NCBI GenBank assembly: GCA_049841315.1
Contig: JASGDB010000026.1
Coordinates: 1-41,840 of the forward strand
Source: JASGDB01 sp049841315
Lineage (GTDB): Bacteria > Bacteroidota > Bacteroidia > Flavobacteriales > Weeksellaceae
Reading direction: 5' to 3'
DNA length: 41,840 bases
In this document: in pieces, positions 23,855 through 32,327 of the stretch
Position numbering within the stretch: the stretch's first letter is position 1
Layout of the letters: each line of letters starts with the position of its first letter
Notes under the pieces: generated by a model
Databases searched by the model: none
The model's input: the letters and a program-made list of their open reading frames with translations, nothing else
Told to the model about the DNA's origin: nothing
Translations under genes and position numbers: made by a program

Positions 23855-24853
23855 ATGAAAAGAAATATACATAAAACAGTCTTTGAAACTCTGAAATCCA
23901 AAGGGGTTCTGACAGTTTCATCAGCTATGCTTCTTGTGTCGTGCGTTGTATATCCCGGAGGATACAGCGAAACCGACGGAGTTTATTATGACCCGAACAG
24001 AGATACACTTCCTGAAGGCGTTGTAATGAATGACAGAGGGAATAGGGTAGGCGAGTATTACGATTACCAGAATAACGGGGAGGCAACCACTGACCAGAAT
24101 GAAATCGTGTACGACCGTTACAAAAACTGGAACGGTGGCCAGGAAAACAAAGTAGAAACACAGTCATCCGACTGGGGATATTATTCCGGTTCGGAAACGA
24201 ACTATTATGATTCCGGCTGGGGAGGCTGGTATGGTGGATATTATGGCTCGCCATGGGGCTGGTACAGAGGTTTTGGTTCGGGATGGGGCTGGAATATGGG
24301 CTTCGGATGGGGCTGGGGTTCTTCATGGGGTTGGTATAATCCATACTGGAGTATGAGCTGGGGCTGGAGTTCTTGGGGTTCACCTTGGGGCTGGTACGGA
24401 TATAGCCCTTATTATTGGGGAGGATATGGAAATCACTGGGGATATTACAATGGATATTATCCAAATTATCGCCCGAATTATGGTTTTGTTAACGCAAGAA
24501 GCGGAGCTAACGGAAGCAGAATCGGTATGAATAACGGAAGAACTTCCGGTAACAACAGAGGTTTCAGAAGCGGTGCTGTACCGAGAAACAATCAGGGAAC
24601 TAACGGAGGTTTCAGAAGCGGAACTACGCCGAGAAATACTAATGCCAATTCTCAGGGAACAAGAAGCGGAGAATTCAGAAGCGGCTCAATACCAAGACAA
24701 CAGCAGAACAACAGCAGCTACGATAATGGAGGTTTCAGGTCTTCAGGCAGTAATTCGGGTGGAAACTCCGGTGGATTCCGCTCCGGAGGAAGCAGTAGCG
24801 GAGTGAGTTCCGGAGGTGGAACAAGATCTGGAGGCGGTGGTTTCAGAAGATAA
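23855..24853 (+). CDS. Trp/Gly/Tyr-rich lipoprotein with FRSG repeats
   Basis: The 332-residue protein has a lipoprotein signal (lipobox LLVSC, Cys30). A tract of about residues 105-215 is dominated by Trp, Gly and Tyr (GWGWNMGFGWGWG and similar). The Gly/Ser/Asn-rich C-terminus carries at least five copies of (G)FRSG, several as GGFRSG followed by a PRN-type spacer. Such composition suggests an extended, aromatic surface or periplasmic polymer, but no family with a known function was recognised. It is followed after 25 nt by an OmpP1/FadL-type gene, so the two may act together. The repetitive DNA may change length by slippage. Confidence 0.8.
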   Translation: MKRNIHKTVFETLKSKGVLTVSSAMLLVSCVVYPGGYSETDGVYYDPNRDTLPEGVVMNDRGNRVGEYYDYQNNGEATTDQNEIVYDRYKNWNGGQENKVETQSSDWGYYSGSETNYYDSGWGGWYGGYYGSPWGWYRGFGSGWGWNMGFGWGWGSSWGWYNPYWSMSWGWSSWGSPWGWYGYSPYYWGGYGNHWGYYNGYYPNYRPNYGFVNARSGANGSRIGMNNGRTSGNNRGFRSGAVPRNNQGTNGGFRSGTTPRNTNANSQGTRSGEFRSGSIPRQQQNNSSYDNGGFRSSGSNSGGNSGGFRSGGSSSGVSSGGGTRSGGGGFRR

Positions 24854-24878
24854 TTTAAAATTTATTTAATTCATTAAA

Positions 24879-26285
24879 ATGATAAAAAGAACTTTAATGC
24901 TCCTTAGTGTTTCTGCAACGTATTTTATACAGGCACAGGATGTATCGGTAATCAAAAATACGGTAGATGTATATTCCAATTCTGCCCTTGGCGGTTCTTC
25001 CAAATATCAGGGAATGGCAGGCTCAATGGGAGCTTTGGGAGGAGATTATTCTACTTTAAATTCCAATCCTGCGGGAATAGGCGTAAGTGTTGCGAGTGAT
25101 TTTTCCGGTACGCTAAGCATAGCCGGAAACGAGAATACTTCTACTTATAACGGGAGCTCCAACAGTTATAAAGTGAATGATGCCAATCTTGGTAATATCG
25201 GTGGTGTGGTTGTATTCAGAACGGCGGATTCAAGTCCGTGGAAGTTTGTGAATATGGGAGTGAATTACTCCTATCAGTCAGTCGAAAATTATGTGGAGAC
25301 CAATGGTAATAGCAATATGATTTATGATATTACTGATGATACAGGTGCTTCTTTGGATAATTTAACTTTTAAAGGGCATGCTTACGACCGCTATGGTAAT
25401 ATTTCTAAAATGAGTCTTGGTTTGGGTGCGAACTATGACCACAGAATATATGTAGGAGCAGGAATCAATATGCATTCATCTGCCATCAGCCAGTATGATA
25501 CGGCTGCATTTACTTCTCAATCGGGCGCTACGGATTATTACAGCAAACAGTATACTCCATTCTCTGAGTCTGCGGATGGTTTCTCGGCTTCTGTTGGGGT
25601 AATCGGGAAAGTAAATAAAAATTTCAGATTGGGAGCTGCTTTAGAAACTCCGACATGGTGGAAGATTGCAAGAGAATATAATTTTTATGAAGATTCTGTG
25701 TACGGAGACGGAACCGGAATAGAAGACCGCAAGCTGAGTACACCTCTGAAAGCGACTTTGAGTGCGGCTTTCGTGGCAGATAAAGATTTTTCCATTAATG
25801 TGGATTATGTTCTGGGGCTCACAAAACCTAAGTATAAAGTATACGGCGATGCGGAATCAGAACTGAACGACTTCTTTAATGATAATTATAAAAACCTTTC
25901 AGAAGTGCGAGTGGGAGCGGAATACCGTATTGCCGATTTCAGGCTGAGAGGAGGGTATTCATTCGTAGCAAATCCTTTTGATACAATGTCTCTGAATGTG
26001 TATGATACAGCAGGAAATGCTGCGGACAGAAGCTATGACAATCTGTATTTAGGAAAGAGAAATACCCTTGCATTCGGTATCGGATATGATTTCAAATCAT
26101 TCTATATCGATGCGGCGTATCAGCACATAACTTCGGAATACAGCAATCCATTCATACAGGGATATGCGGATTACAACACAGGATATTTTTCCCAAAATTA
26201 TATTGTAAATTCGGATGCGGCGATAGTATCTGAAGTTGAAAACAAACAAAGCAACTTCTTCATTACAGTAGGCTGGAAATTCTAA
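24879..26285 (+). CDS. OmpP1/FadL-type outer membrane protein
   Basis: The 468-residue protein has a Sec signal (MIKRTLMLLSVSATYFIQAQ). The N-terminal segment LGGSSKYQGMAGSMGALGGDYSTLNSNPAGIG is the plug/hatch signature of the OmpP1/FadL/TodX family of hydrophobic-compound channels. Amphipathic barrel strands follow, ending in FFITVGWKF. In Bacteroidota these are often labelled hemin receptor without proof; the substrate is undetermined here. It lies downstream of the Trp/Gly-rich lipoprotein and ends at a strong terminator. Confidence 0.88.
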   Translation: MIKRTLMLLSVSATYFIQAQDVSVIKNTVDVYSNSALGGSSKYQGMAGSMGALGGDYSTLNSNPAGIGVSVASDFSGTLSIAGNENTSTYNGSSNSYKVNDANLGNIGGVVVFRTADSSPWKFVNMGVNYSYQSVENYVETNGNSNMIYDITDDTGASLDNLTFKGHAYDRYGNISKMSLGLGANYDHRIYVGAGINMHSSAISQYDTAAFTSQSGATDYYSKQYTPFSESADGFSASVGVIGKVNKNFRLGAALETPTWWKIAREYNFYEDSVYGDGTGIEDRKLSTPLKATLSAAFVADKDFSINVDYVLGLTKPKYKVYGDAESELNDFFNDNYKNLSEVRVGAEYRIADFRLRGGYSFVANPFDTMSLNVYDTAGNAADRSYDNLYLGKRNTLAFGIGYDFKSFYIDAAYQHITSEYSNPFIQGYADYNTGYFSQNYIVNSDAAIVSEVENKQSNFFITVGWKF

Positions 26286-26300
26286 AAAATGAAAATTTAA

Positions 26301-26333
26301 GCAAAAAAACTCCGAAATTTTCGGAGTTTTTGC
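26301..26333. terminator. Bidirectional terminator
   Basis: GCAAAAAAACTCCGAAA pairs with CGGAGTTTTTGC around a TTTT loop, with T-rich flanks on both strands. It separates the convergent OmpP1-type and ZIP genes. Confidence 0.85.
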
Positions 26334-26350
26334 TTTTTATGAAACCGAAT

Positions 26351-27040
26351 TTAATGATGATGAAAAGCATGAGCACTCACGCCCAAAGCAACACCAAGAA
26401 TCACGAATACAATTTTGTTCCAGTCCATTTTGTGATTTTTGTTGCTTTCAAAAATAATGACGGAGGAAATATGCAGAAAAATTCCGCCTACAATGGCTAA
26501 GAAATACGGCTGCCATTCCGGATTGAAATATTTCCCTAAAATCATTCCCAATGGCGAAGACAAAGCAAACAATGCTGTAATCAAAATTCCCGATTTGGAA
26601 ACTTTATTTTTAAAAAGAAAAATCCCCAAAACAAACGAAATCGGGATATTGTGAACCAAAATTCCGAGAAGATACGGGGAAAAAATATCCTTTTCGCCAG
26701 CCAAAGGAATCCCTTCAATAAAAGCGTGGACAAATAATCCAATCATTAATGCAAATGGCAGAATATTCTCTTCATCATGATGATGAAAATGCCCGTGTTC
26801 AAAACCTTTGGTTAGATTTTCCAAAAGCATTTGAAGCATAACTCCGCCGATAACGAAAAGTCCGATGTTGTGGCTGTTGTCATTGCGGTACACCTGCGGA
26901 AATACTTCATTAACGCAAATGGTAATCAGAAATCCGGCACTTAAAACCAGCAGGTTTTTGGCAAATTTTTCCTTGTTCCCGAAATATTTTCCAAGAAAAA
27001 CTCCCGCGACAACGCTTAAAATTAATAGAAAAATAATCAT
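26351..27040 (-). CDS. ZIP family metal transporter
   Basis: The 229-residue inner-membrane protein has seven or eight helices. ZIP signatures are GLFVHAFIEGIPLAG (helix 4 metal site) and LLGILVHNIPISFVLGIFLF (helix 5), with a histidine-rich cytoplasmic loop HGHFHHHDEE before them and a C-terminal AHAFHHH. Zinc or another divalent metal is the likely substrate; direction and specificity are not readable. It begins 2 nt after a small membrane-protein gene on the same strand and ends at a shared terminator. Confidence 0.9.
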   Translation of the reverse strand: MIIFLLILSVVAGVFLGKYFGNKEKFAKNLLVLSAGFLITICVNEVFPQVYRNDNSHNIGLFVIGGVMLQMLLENLTKGFEHGHFHHHDEENILPFALMIGLFVHAFIEGIPLAGEKDIFSPYLLGILVHNIPISFVLGIFLFKNKVSKSGILITALFALSSPLGMILGKYFNPEWQPYFLAIVGGIFLHISSVIIFESNKNHKMDWNKIVFVILGVALGVSAHAFHHH

Positions 27041-27042
27041 TT

Positions 27043-27285
27043 TTATTTTAAAAAAGTAACAAGGACAATAAGTAAATTTATTACTATAAACATTAAGTGA
27101 ATTTTATAATATATTTCCTTTTTAAAAAATAATCTTCTAAAAAGACTTAAAATTACTCCAAAAATAAATACTAAACTCGAAATAATAAATTGTGGAGGAG
27201 GAGTATGACTATCAGGATGTCCAAACTTAATCCCATAAATAATTGAGAATAAAGTAAATATAAAAAATATAATATTAGTAATCAT
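27043..27285 (-). CDS. Small hypothetical membrane protein
   Basis: The 80-residue ORF has three hydrophobic segments (MITNIIFFIFTLFSIIYG, FIISSLVFIFGVILSLF, IHLMFIVINLLIVLVTF) joined by short polar loops. No family was recognised. It ends 2 nt before the ZIP gene start, so it may be its upstream operon partner. AT-rich codons make a chance ORF possible, but the consistent helix pattern and tight spacing favour a gene. Confidence 0.5.
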   Translation of the reverse strand: MITNIIFFIFTLFSIIYGIKFGHPDSHTPPPQFIISSLVFIFGVILSLFRRLFFKKEIYYKIHLMFIVINLLIVLVTFLK

Positions 27286-27304
27286 TTTAACTATTTAGTT
27301 TTAA

Positions 27305-27420
27305 AAACCACCCCGTCAAAAATTCTTTGAATTTTTGCCACCAGTGCCTCTCTCCATGTTTATTTATTTTTAATGGAATCGGCGAATCTCGTTCCTCGAT
27401 TTCCAAAGGAGGGGAATTTT
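27305..27420. repeat. Interrupted copy of the CCCCTCC repeat
   Basis: AAACCACCCCGTCAAAAAT onward (27305-27342, to TTTTGCCACC) and CCAAAGGAGGGGAAT (27403-27417) are the two ends of the element found intact and reversed at 11029-11087. About 60 nt of unrelated sequence lies between. The flank 27421-27470 is a GTCGGAAAG/GTCCGAAAG low-complexity run on the minus strand that forms the end of the next gene. Confidence 0.65.
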
Positions 27421-27437
27421 TTCGTCATCTTTCGGAC

Positions 27438-28193
27438 TTACGGTCTTTCTGACTTTCCGACTTTCTTGAACAAATTAATACATCTCGGAGAATGTTCGTC
27501 ATCAAAATCGTTCAGACAGTAATCGCCCCAGATTTTTACGCTTTCAAAACCAAATTCTTCCGCATATTTCTGAATTTCTTTCAGTGTATGAAGTTTTACC
27601 TTTTCAAAAAAATGAAAATCTTTTCCTTTATCTTTAAAATGAATGTCCTTGATAATATGCCGGTCTTCGATACGTTTTTTAATGTGAAAATCTATTCCGC
27701 CTTTTGTGCTTATATCTTCCGGAACGAGGGTGTTTTTTACCCATTTTTCATTGAGAAAATCCAGCACGAAAAATCCGTTTTCTTTCAGAATATTTTTTAC
27801 GGAACGGAATACTTTTCTGTCATCTTCCTCATTTTCAAAATACCCGAAACTGGTGAAAAGATTGAACACGGCATCTGCTTTGTCAGAGGAAACATCAGGA
27901 TAGATTTCGTTCCGCATATCGTGAACTTCAAATTTCAGAGAAGAGGTCTGAAACTGCCTGTTATGAGCAATGCTTTCTTTCGATAAATCCAATCCCAGAA
28001 CATCGTAACCCAACTTATTGAGGAAAACGGAATGTCTTCCTTTTCCACAAGCCAAATCAATGATTTTGGAATTTTTCGGGAGCTGTAAATCGGCTGTGAG
28101 CAGAGAAATAAAATTTTCCGCTTCTGCAAAATCCCTGTCTTTGTAAAGAATGTGATAATAAGGAGTATCAAACCAAGTTTCAAACCACGCCAT
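27438..28193 (-). CDS. Class I SAM-dependent methyltransferase
   Basis: The 251-residue cytoplasmic enzyme starts at ATG 28193 (MAWFETWFDTPYYHILYKDRD); an in-frame TTG/ATG 16 codons upstream precedes the -7 box and is rejected. The Rossmann motif is IIDLACGKGRHSVFL, followed by the acidic GLDLS and VFNLFTSFGYF. Methyl acceptor unknown. The -7 box TATTTTTG (28198-28205) ends 4 nt before the ATG, suggesting a leaderless mRNA. The last residues (KKVGKSERP) come from the low-complexity repeat flank. It lies 61 nt downstream of the AraC regulator gene. Confidence 0.85.
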   Translation of the reverse strand: MAWFETWFDTPYYHILYKDRDFAEAENFISLLTADLQLPKNSKIIDLACGKGRHSVFLNKLGYDVLGLDLSKESIAHNRQFQTSSLKFEVHDMRNEIYPDVSSDKADAVFNLFTSFGYFENEEDDRKVFRSVKNILKENGFFVLDFLNEKWVKNTLVPEDISTKGGIDFHIKKRIEDRHIIKDIHFKDKGKDFHFFEKVKLHTLKEIQKYAEEFGFESVKIWGDYCLNDFDDEHSPRCINLFKKVGKSERP

Positions 28194-28197
28194 TGTG

Positions 28198-28205
28198 CAA
28201 AAATA
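28198..28205 (-). promoter_or_regulatory. Methyltransferase -7 box, possibly leaderless
   Basis: Minus-strand TATTTTTG, perfect TANNTTTG, with 4 nt to the ATG at 28193. No convincing -33 TTTG was seen. Confidence 0.5.
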
Positions 28206-28254
28206 GTTAAATTTGTTTTTAAAGGGAAGAAAATGAAACAAGTAATTTTCTTTT

Positions 28255-29127
28255 TCATTCCACGATATTACTAAATTCTTTCCTGTATTCCGAAGGACTT
28301 TTCTGAGTATATTCCTTAAAAGTTTTATTGAAATAGCTGAAATTATTGAATCCGCTGCTGAAACACACGTTGGTAATGCTCATCGGCTGCTCCGCCAGGA
28401 GTTTCATGGAATGGCAGATGCGGTATTCGTTTACAAAACGGGTGAAAGTTTTACTGGTAATTTTCTTGAAATAACGACAGAAAGACGGAACCGTCATATT
28501 CGCCAGAGCACCCATTTCCTCAAGCGTAATCTGCTCCTTGAAATGGTCTTTCACATAATTGAAAATCACATTGATTCTCTCATTATCTTCCACTTGAGTA
28601 TTCAGAAAATAAGTTCCTGCATTCAGAATTTTGTAATCCTGCGTATTGGCGAGTTCATTGAGAATATCGATTAAAATTATAAGTTTTTCCACGGAAGAAG
28701 CAGTTGCCATGCCTTCAATCTTGTTTTTCACGGATTTTTTGATGGCTTCTCCGAAGCACATTCCCGTTCTGGATTTGGTTAAAAGTGCCGAGATTTTTTC
28801 CATTTCGGGGAGTTCCCAAAAATGTTCACCCAAAAAATCGGGTTTAAACTGAATCACCACTTCATACTCATTCCTCGTATTTTCGTTCGTCATTCCGCAA
28901 TGAGGAAGATTACTGCCAATCAGTATCAAATCTCCGTTTTGAAAATACGTAATACTGCTCCCAATCTGTCTTTTCCCAGAACCGCCACACACAAAAATCA
29001 TTTCAATCTCCGGATGATAATGCCATACATGCGATTTGATGTTTTCGTCTCTGAGAAATTTCAGATAAGTAAAACTGCTGCCGATGTTCGGTTTTATGGA
29101 CTCAAAAGCGGGATTTCGGTGTTTCAT
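28255..29127 (-). CDS. AraC family transcriptional regulator
   Basis: The 290-residue DNA-binding protein has an N-terminal cupin (HVWHYHPEIEMIFVCGGSGKRQIG, GDLILIGSNLPHCG) for ligand sensing. Two C-terminal helix-turn-helix units (about 190-285) show ITLEEMGALANMTVPSFCRYFKKITSKTFTRFVNEYRI and ITNVCFSSGFNNFSYFNKTFKEYTQKSPSEYRKE. The overall type is common near sugar-use genes, but no such target is adjacent. The gene is divergent from the possible small RNA and glycosyltransferase at 29278-30580. Confidence 0.93.
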   Translation of the reverse strand: MKHRNPAFESIKPNIGSSFTYLKFLRDENIKSHVWHYHPEIEMIFVCGGSGKRQIGSSITYFQNGDLILIGSNLPHCGMTNENTRNEYEVVIQFKPDFLGEHFWELPEMEKISALLTKSRTGMCFGEAIKKSVKNKIEGMATASSVEKLIILIDILNELANTQDYKILNAGTYFLNTQVEDNERINVIFNYVKDHFKEQITLEEMGALANMTVPSFCRYFKKITSKTFTRFVNEYRICHSMKLLAEQPMSITNVCFSSGFNNFSYFNKTFKEYTQKSPSEYRKEFSNIVE

Positions 29128-29277
29128 AGCTTTGTATTTTATCGGGTAAAAACCATTTTATCGATATATAATATTACCCATCAATTTTAACTAATACAAA
29201 TATAAGGTTAATTTAGCACATATATAAGAAAATTACATTGTAGAAACATGACGGAAATCAGCTGTACATTTGTACCA

Positions 29278-29356
29278 TAGATACTCACAAAAAAAGTTTC
29301 TAATAAAAGGGATTTGTTAAGGGGAAGCCTCGCAATATTGCGGGGCTTTTATTTTT
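29278..29356 (+). ncRNA. Candidate small RNA ending at an intrinsic terminator
   Basis: A plus-strand TACATTTG -7 box lies at 29265-29272. An intrinsic terminator follows at 29325-29350: AAGCC-T-CGCAA / TTGCG-G-GGCTT with one G-T pair, then TTATTTTTATT. The nearest upstream plus-strand gene ends at 26285, so the terminator implies a separate short transcript of about 75-80 nt. No protein-coding ORF and no known RNA family were recognised; no -33 TTTG was found at the right distance. Confidence 0.35.
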
Positions 29357-29366
29357 ATTACATTTG
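29337..29366 (+). promoter_or_regulatory. Promoter of the GT4 gene, overlapping the upstream terminator
   Basis: ATTG (29337-29340), 18-nt spacer, TACATTTG (29359-29366). The -7 box ends 5 nt before the GTG start at 29372, so the mRNA is likely leaderless. The -33 element lies inside the terminator stem of the candidate small RNA. Confidence 0.5.
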
Positions 29367-29371
29367 CTTCC

Positions 29372-30580
29372 GTGAAACACCTCGTCATCATCGGTCTCGT
29401 CGTTCCCGAACCTGCCTCCACTGCTGCCGGAAGCAGAATGTTGCAGCTGATTGAAATATTCCGGCAGAATAATTACAAAATTACTTTTCTCAGTTCCGCT
29501 TCACATTCTGAATTTTCAGAAAAAATCAATGTAACAAAAATCGAACTGAATGACGACAGCTTTGATGATTTGATTAAGGAATTACAGCCGGACATTGTCC
29601 TTTTCGACCGTTTTGTAACGGAAGAACAATTCGGGTGGAGAGTTTTAGAAAATTGCCCGAATGTGTTGAAAATCCTCGATACGGAAGATTTGCATTTTCT
29701 TCGGGAAGCGAGGAGGACGGCATTTAACGAAAAAAGAAAAATTGAAGAAAACGATTATTTCAACTCTGTTTTCAAAAGGGAAATTGCCTCAATTCTGCGT
29801 TGCGACCTGTCTTTGATTATTTCTGAATTTGAGTTTGAATTACTGACGGAAAAATTGAATATCAATCCTGAAACCCTTTTTTACATTCCGTTTTTGGCTG
29901 ATGATTTTTCCCGAAACAATCCGGATTTTGCTTCACGGAAACATTTTGCCAGCATCGGAAATTTTCTTCACGAACCGAATTGGCAAACGGTTCTCCTGCT
30001 CAAAAAATTCTGGAAAAACATCCGAAAACAGCTTCCCGACACGGAAATTCATATTTACGGTGCTTACCCGTCGGAAAAGGTTTTTCAGCTTCACAATGAA
30101 AAAGAGGGATTTATCATCAAAGGCAGAGCGGATTCTGCGGAACGGATTTTCAAAGAATACCGCGTTTTATCAGCTCCGATTCCGTTTGGCGCAGGATTGA
30201 AAGGGAAACTTTTTGAAAGCATGAAATACGGAATTCCGAATATTACGACTTCTGTAGGTGCTGAAGGAATGACTTTCAACACGCTGTGGAACGGGAAAAT
30301 TGCCGATGATGAAACCGAATTCGTACAGGAAGCCGTTGCGCTTTACCAAAACGAAACGCTTTGGAATGAATGTCAAAAAAACGGTTATGAAATCATTGAA
30401 CAAAAATTCATGAAAAAAGATTTCGACAAGAAATTACTGTCTGCCGTTGAAACCATTGAAAACAATCTCCAACAGCACAGAAACCGAAATTTTATCGGAA
30501 TGATTTTACAGCATCACTCGCTCCAATCGACTAAATACATGAGCAAATGGATTGAGGAAAAGAACAAACGGATACTTTAA
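29372..30580 (+). CDS. GT4-like glycosyltransferase
   Basis: The 402-residue cytoplasmic or membrane-associated enzyme has an N-terminal Rossmann half starting HLVIIGLVVPEPASTAAGSRMLQLIEIF. The C-terminal donor-binding half has GNFLHEPNWQTVLLLKKFW and GAGLKGKLFESMKYGIPNITTSVGAEGM, the diagnostic glycine- and glutamate-containing loop of family 4. Sugar and acceptor are unknown. The start is GTG at 29372, supported by the position of the promoter. It is convergent with prmA (7-nt gap). Confidence 0.87.
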   Translation: MKHLVIIGLVVPEPASTAAGSRMLQLIEIFRQNNYKITFLSSASHSEFSEKINVTKIELNDDSFDDLIKELQPDIVLFDRFVTEEQFGWRVLENCPNVLKILDTEDLHFLREARRTAFNEKRKIEENDYFNSVFKREIASILRCDLSLIISEFEFELLTEKLNINPETLFYIPFLADDFSRNNPDFASRKHFASIGNFLHEPNWQTVLLLKKFWKNIRKQLPDTEIHIYGAYPSEKVFQLHNEKEGFIIKGRADSAERIFKEYRVLSAPIPFGAGLKGKLFESMKYGIPNITTSVGAEGMTFNTLWNGKIADDETEFVQEAVALYQNETLWNECQKNGYEIIEQKFMKKDFDKKLLSAVETIENNLQQHRNRNFIGMILQHHSLQSTKYMSKWIEEKNKRIL

Positions 30581-30587
30581 AAACAGC

Positions 30588-31415
30588 TTATTTCTCCAAA
30601 AGAAGGCTCATCCATTCTTCCCTTTGCTGTTTGTTTTTTAGGGTTAAATGGTTCTCACTGCATACCTCCAGAATGTCTTCCACATCGAAGAAGCACAACC
30701 CTGAAAGGAGCAACTGCCCGCCTTTGTTCAACACTTTCACATACATCGGAATATCGGAAATCAGGATATTTCGGTTGATGTTCGCCAGAATAATATCGAA
30801 ATTTTCGTTCCCGAGATTTTCTGCTGTTCCCTGAGAAATTTCCAATTCCACCTTATTTCTTTCCGCATTTTCACCGGAATTTTCCACCGACCATTCATCA
30901 ATATCGATTGCCACAACTCTTTCCGCACCTTTCTGTTTGGCGTAAATTGCCAGCACCGAAGTTCCGCAACCCATATCCAGAACGTTTTTTCCTTTAAAAT
31001 CCATTTCCAGCATCTGCTGAATCATCAGGTGAGTCGTAGGGTGATGCCCTGTTCCGAAAGACATTTTAGGCTGGATGATAATTTCGTGAAGTTCGGGATT
31101 CGGCTCATGAAATTCCGCCCTGATTAATACTTTATCCGCAACATTTATCGGGCTGAAATTCTTTTCCCATTCCTCGTTCCAGTTGATATTCGGCATTTTT
31201 TCCTTCGTATAGGTAATGGAAACTTCGGGATTGCTCATCAGAGGAATATTTTTGAGCGTTTCTTCGTCGAAAAGTTCTTCCTGAACATATCCGAGAATGC
31301 CGTCGTATTCTTCCGTAAAACTGTCGAAACCGGCTTCTATCAGCTCTGCCATAAGGATTTCGTTCCACGGTTCGAGAGGGAAAATTTTAAAACTGAATTC
31401 CAGATAATTCTGCAT
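30588..31415 (-). CDS. prmA: Ribosomal protein L11 methyltransferase
   Basis: The 275-residue cytoplasmic enzyme trimethylates ribosomal protein L11 using SAM. Signatures are IIQPKMSFGTGHHPTTHLMIQQML, VLDMGCGTSVLAIYAKQKGAERVVAIDID and the NPPY-like IILANINRNIL. The ATG at 31415 is chosen over an in-frame TTG at 31433 because that TTG lies in the TAATTTTG -7 box (31431-31438). Shorter than E. coli PrmA, as is usual for Bacteroidota. Confidence 0.93.
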   Translation of the reverse strand: MQNYLEFSFKIFPLEPWNEILMAELIEAGFDSFTEEYDGILGYVQEELFDEETLKNIPLMSNPEVSITYTKEKMPNINWNEEWEKNFSPINVADKVLIRAEFHEPNPELHEIIIQPKMSFGTGHHPTTHLMIQQMLEMDFKGKNVLDMGCGTSVLAIYAKQKGAERVVAIDIDEWSVENSGENAERNKVELEISQGTAENLGNENFDIILANINRNILISDIPMYVKVLNKGGQLLLSGLCFFDVEDILEVCSENHLTLKNKQQREEWMSLLLEK

Positions 31416-31474
31416 TATTTTATTTTTGTGCAAAATTACTGAATAATAAATTGATTTTTAATCACAGTTTCGGA

Positions 31475-32227
31475 TTAAAAAATATAATCTTTCATTCTCG
31501 AAACGGCCAGTTCTTTTTCATTCAGCCAGTGCAGGAAAGTTTCCAGCTTGTCTTCCATTTTTCTGCCCGAATTGTATTTTCGGTAAAACGGTATTTGAAA
31601 AGGAAACTCCGAAAAGTCCGTAAACTGCCTGCTGTCGAGATAAATGAGAACAAATTCATCTCTTTTCAAAGTTTCAATCACCATGTTCTGATACAGTTCC
31701 TGAGGAATCATCTGAAACGTAAAATCATTATACGGAATCCGCGAATAGGGAGAAATACTTTCCGGGATGATGCTCATGCCCAGCGTTTCCTTGATTTCAG
31801 TGTCGCGCTGGAGTTTTTTGAGTGGGAAAAGGATATTGGCGTTTTCGATATTGGAAACATAGCTGAATTCCGAATTTTTCAGTTCTTCTAATGAAATGCT
31901 GATGTCTTTCTGCCGGATTCCCCTCACGGATTTTTCAATGGTTTCTTCCGTGTAGGCTTTTGCTGTTTTGATGTCGGCTAATGAAGAGTTTTGATTGTAC
32001 AATGATATTTCATGTCCTTTGGAAACGATTTTTTTAATCAGAGGATTCAGGCTTTCACAAAGGGAAATTTCCACAAAGAACGTTGCTTTTGTATCGTAAA
32101 TTTCCAGAATCCTGAGAATGGAATTCACGTTTTTTACTGAAATTTCAGTCCGTTTTTCCGTTGAAATTTCTTTTCCGGATTTCGTTGCGAAATCGCTGTT
32201 GATGATATTGAAAGTCAGTAAAATCAT
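31475..32227 (-). CDS. Degenerate polysaccharide deacetylase-like protein
   Basis: The 250-residue protein begins MILLTFNIINSDFA with ILRILEIYDTKATFFVE and IVSKGHEISLYNQNSS. This is the layout of the NodB-homology fold (strand 1 catalytic acid, ATFF, GHEI-SH). The expected catalytic Asp-Asp of motif 1 and the metal-binding HSxxH of motif 2 are missing, replaced by NII and YNQNSS, so deacetylation is unlikely. The tail RQFTDFSEFPFQIPFYRKYNSGRKMEDKLE is of the PEP-CTERM-locus-like deacetylase type. It may be a carbohydrate-binding pseudoenzyme. No signal peptide. Confidence 0.7.
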   Translation of the reverse strand: MILLTFNIINSDFATKSGKEISTEKRTEISVKNVNSILRILEIYDTKATFFVEISLCESLNPLIKKIVSKGHEISLYNQNSSLADIKTAKAYTEETIEKSVRGIRQKDISISLEELKNSEFSYVSNIENANILFPLKKLQRDTEIKETLGMSIIPESISPYSRIPYNDFTFQMIPQELYQNMVIETLKRDEFVLIYLDSRQFTDFSEFPFQIPFYRKYNSGRKMEDKLETFLHWLNEKELAVSRMKDYIF

Positions 32228-32327
32228 GGATTATTCATATTTATTTACCTTTCCATTTTTCCGAACTTGTCTATATCTATTTCTTCGGAAGCGGGAACTA
32301 TTTGTTTTCAACAATTTGCCGGATTGC

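Noticed and set aside
24180..24470. Minus-strand 179-codon ORF over the Trp/Gly-rich tract
   Set aside because: It is the mirror of the low-complexity plus-strand gene, which has a clear lipoprotein signal.
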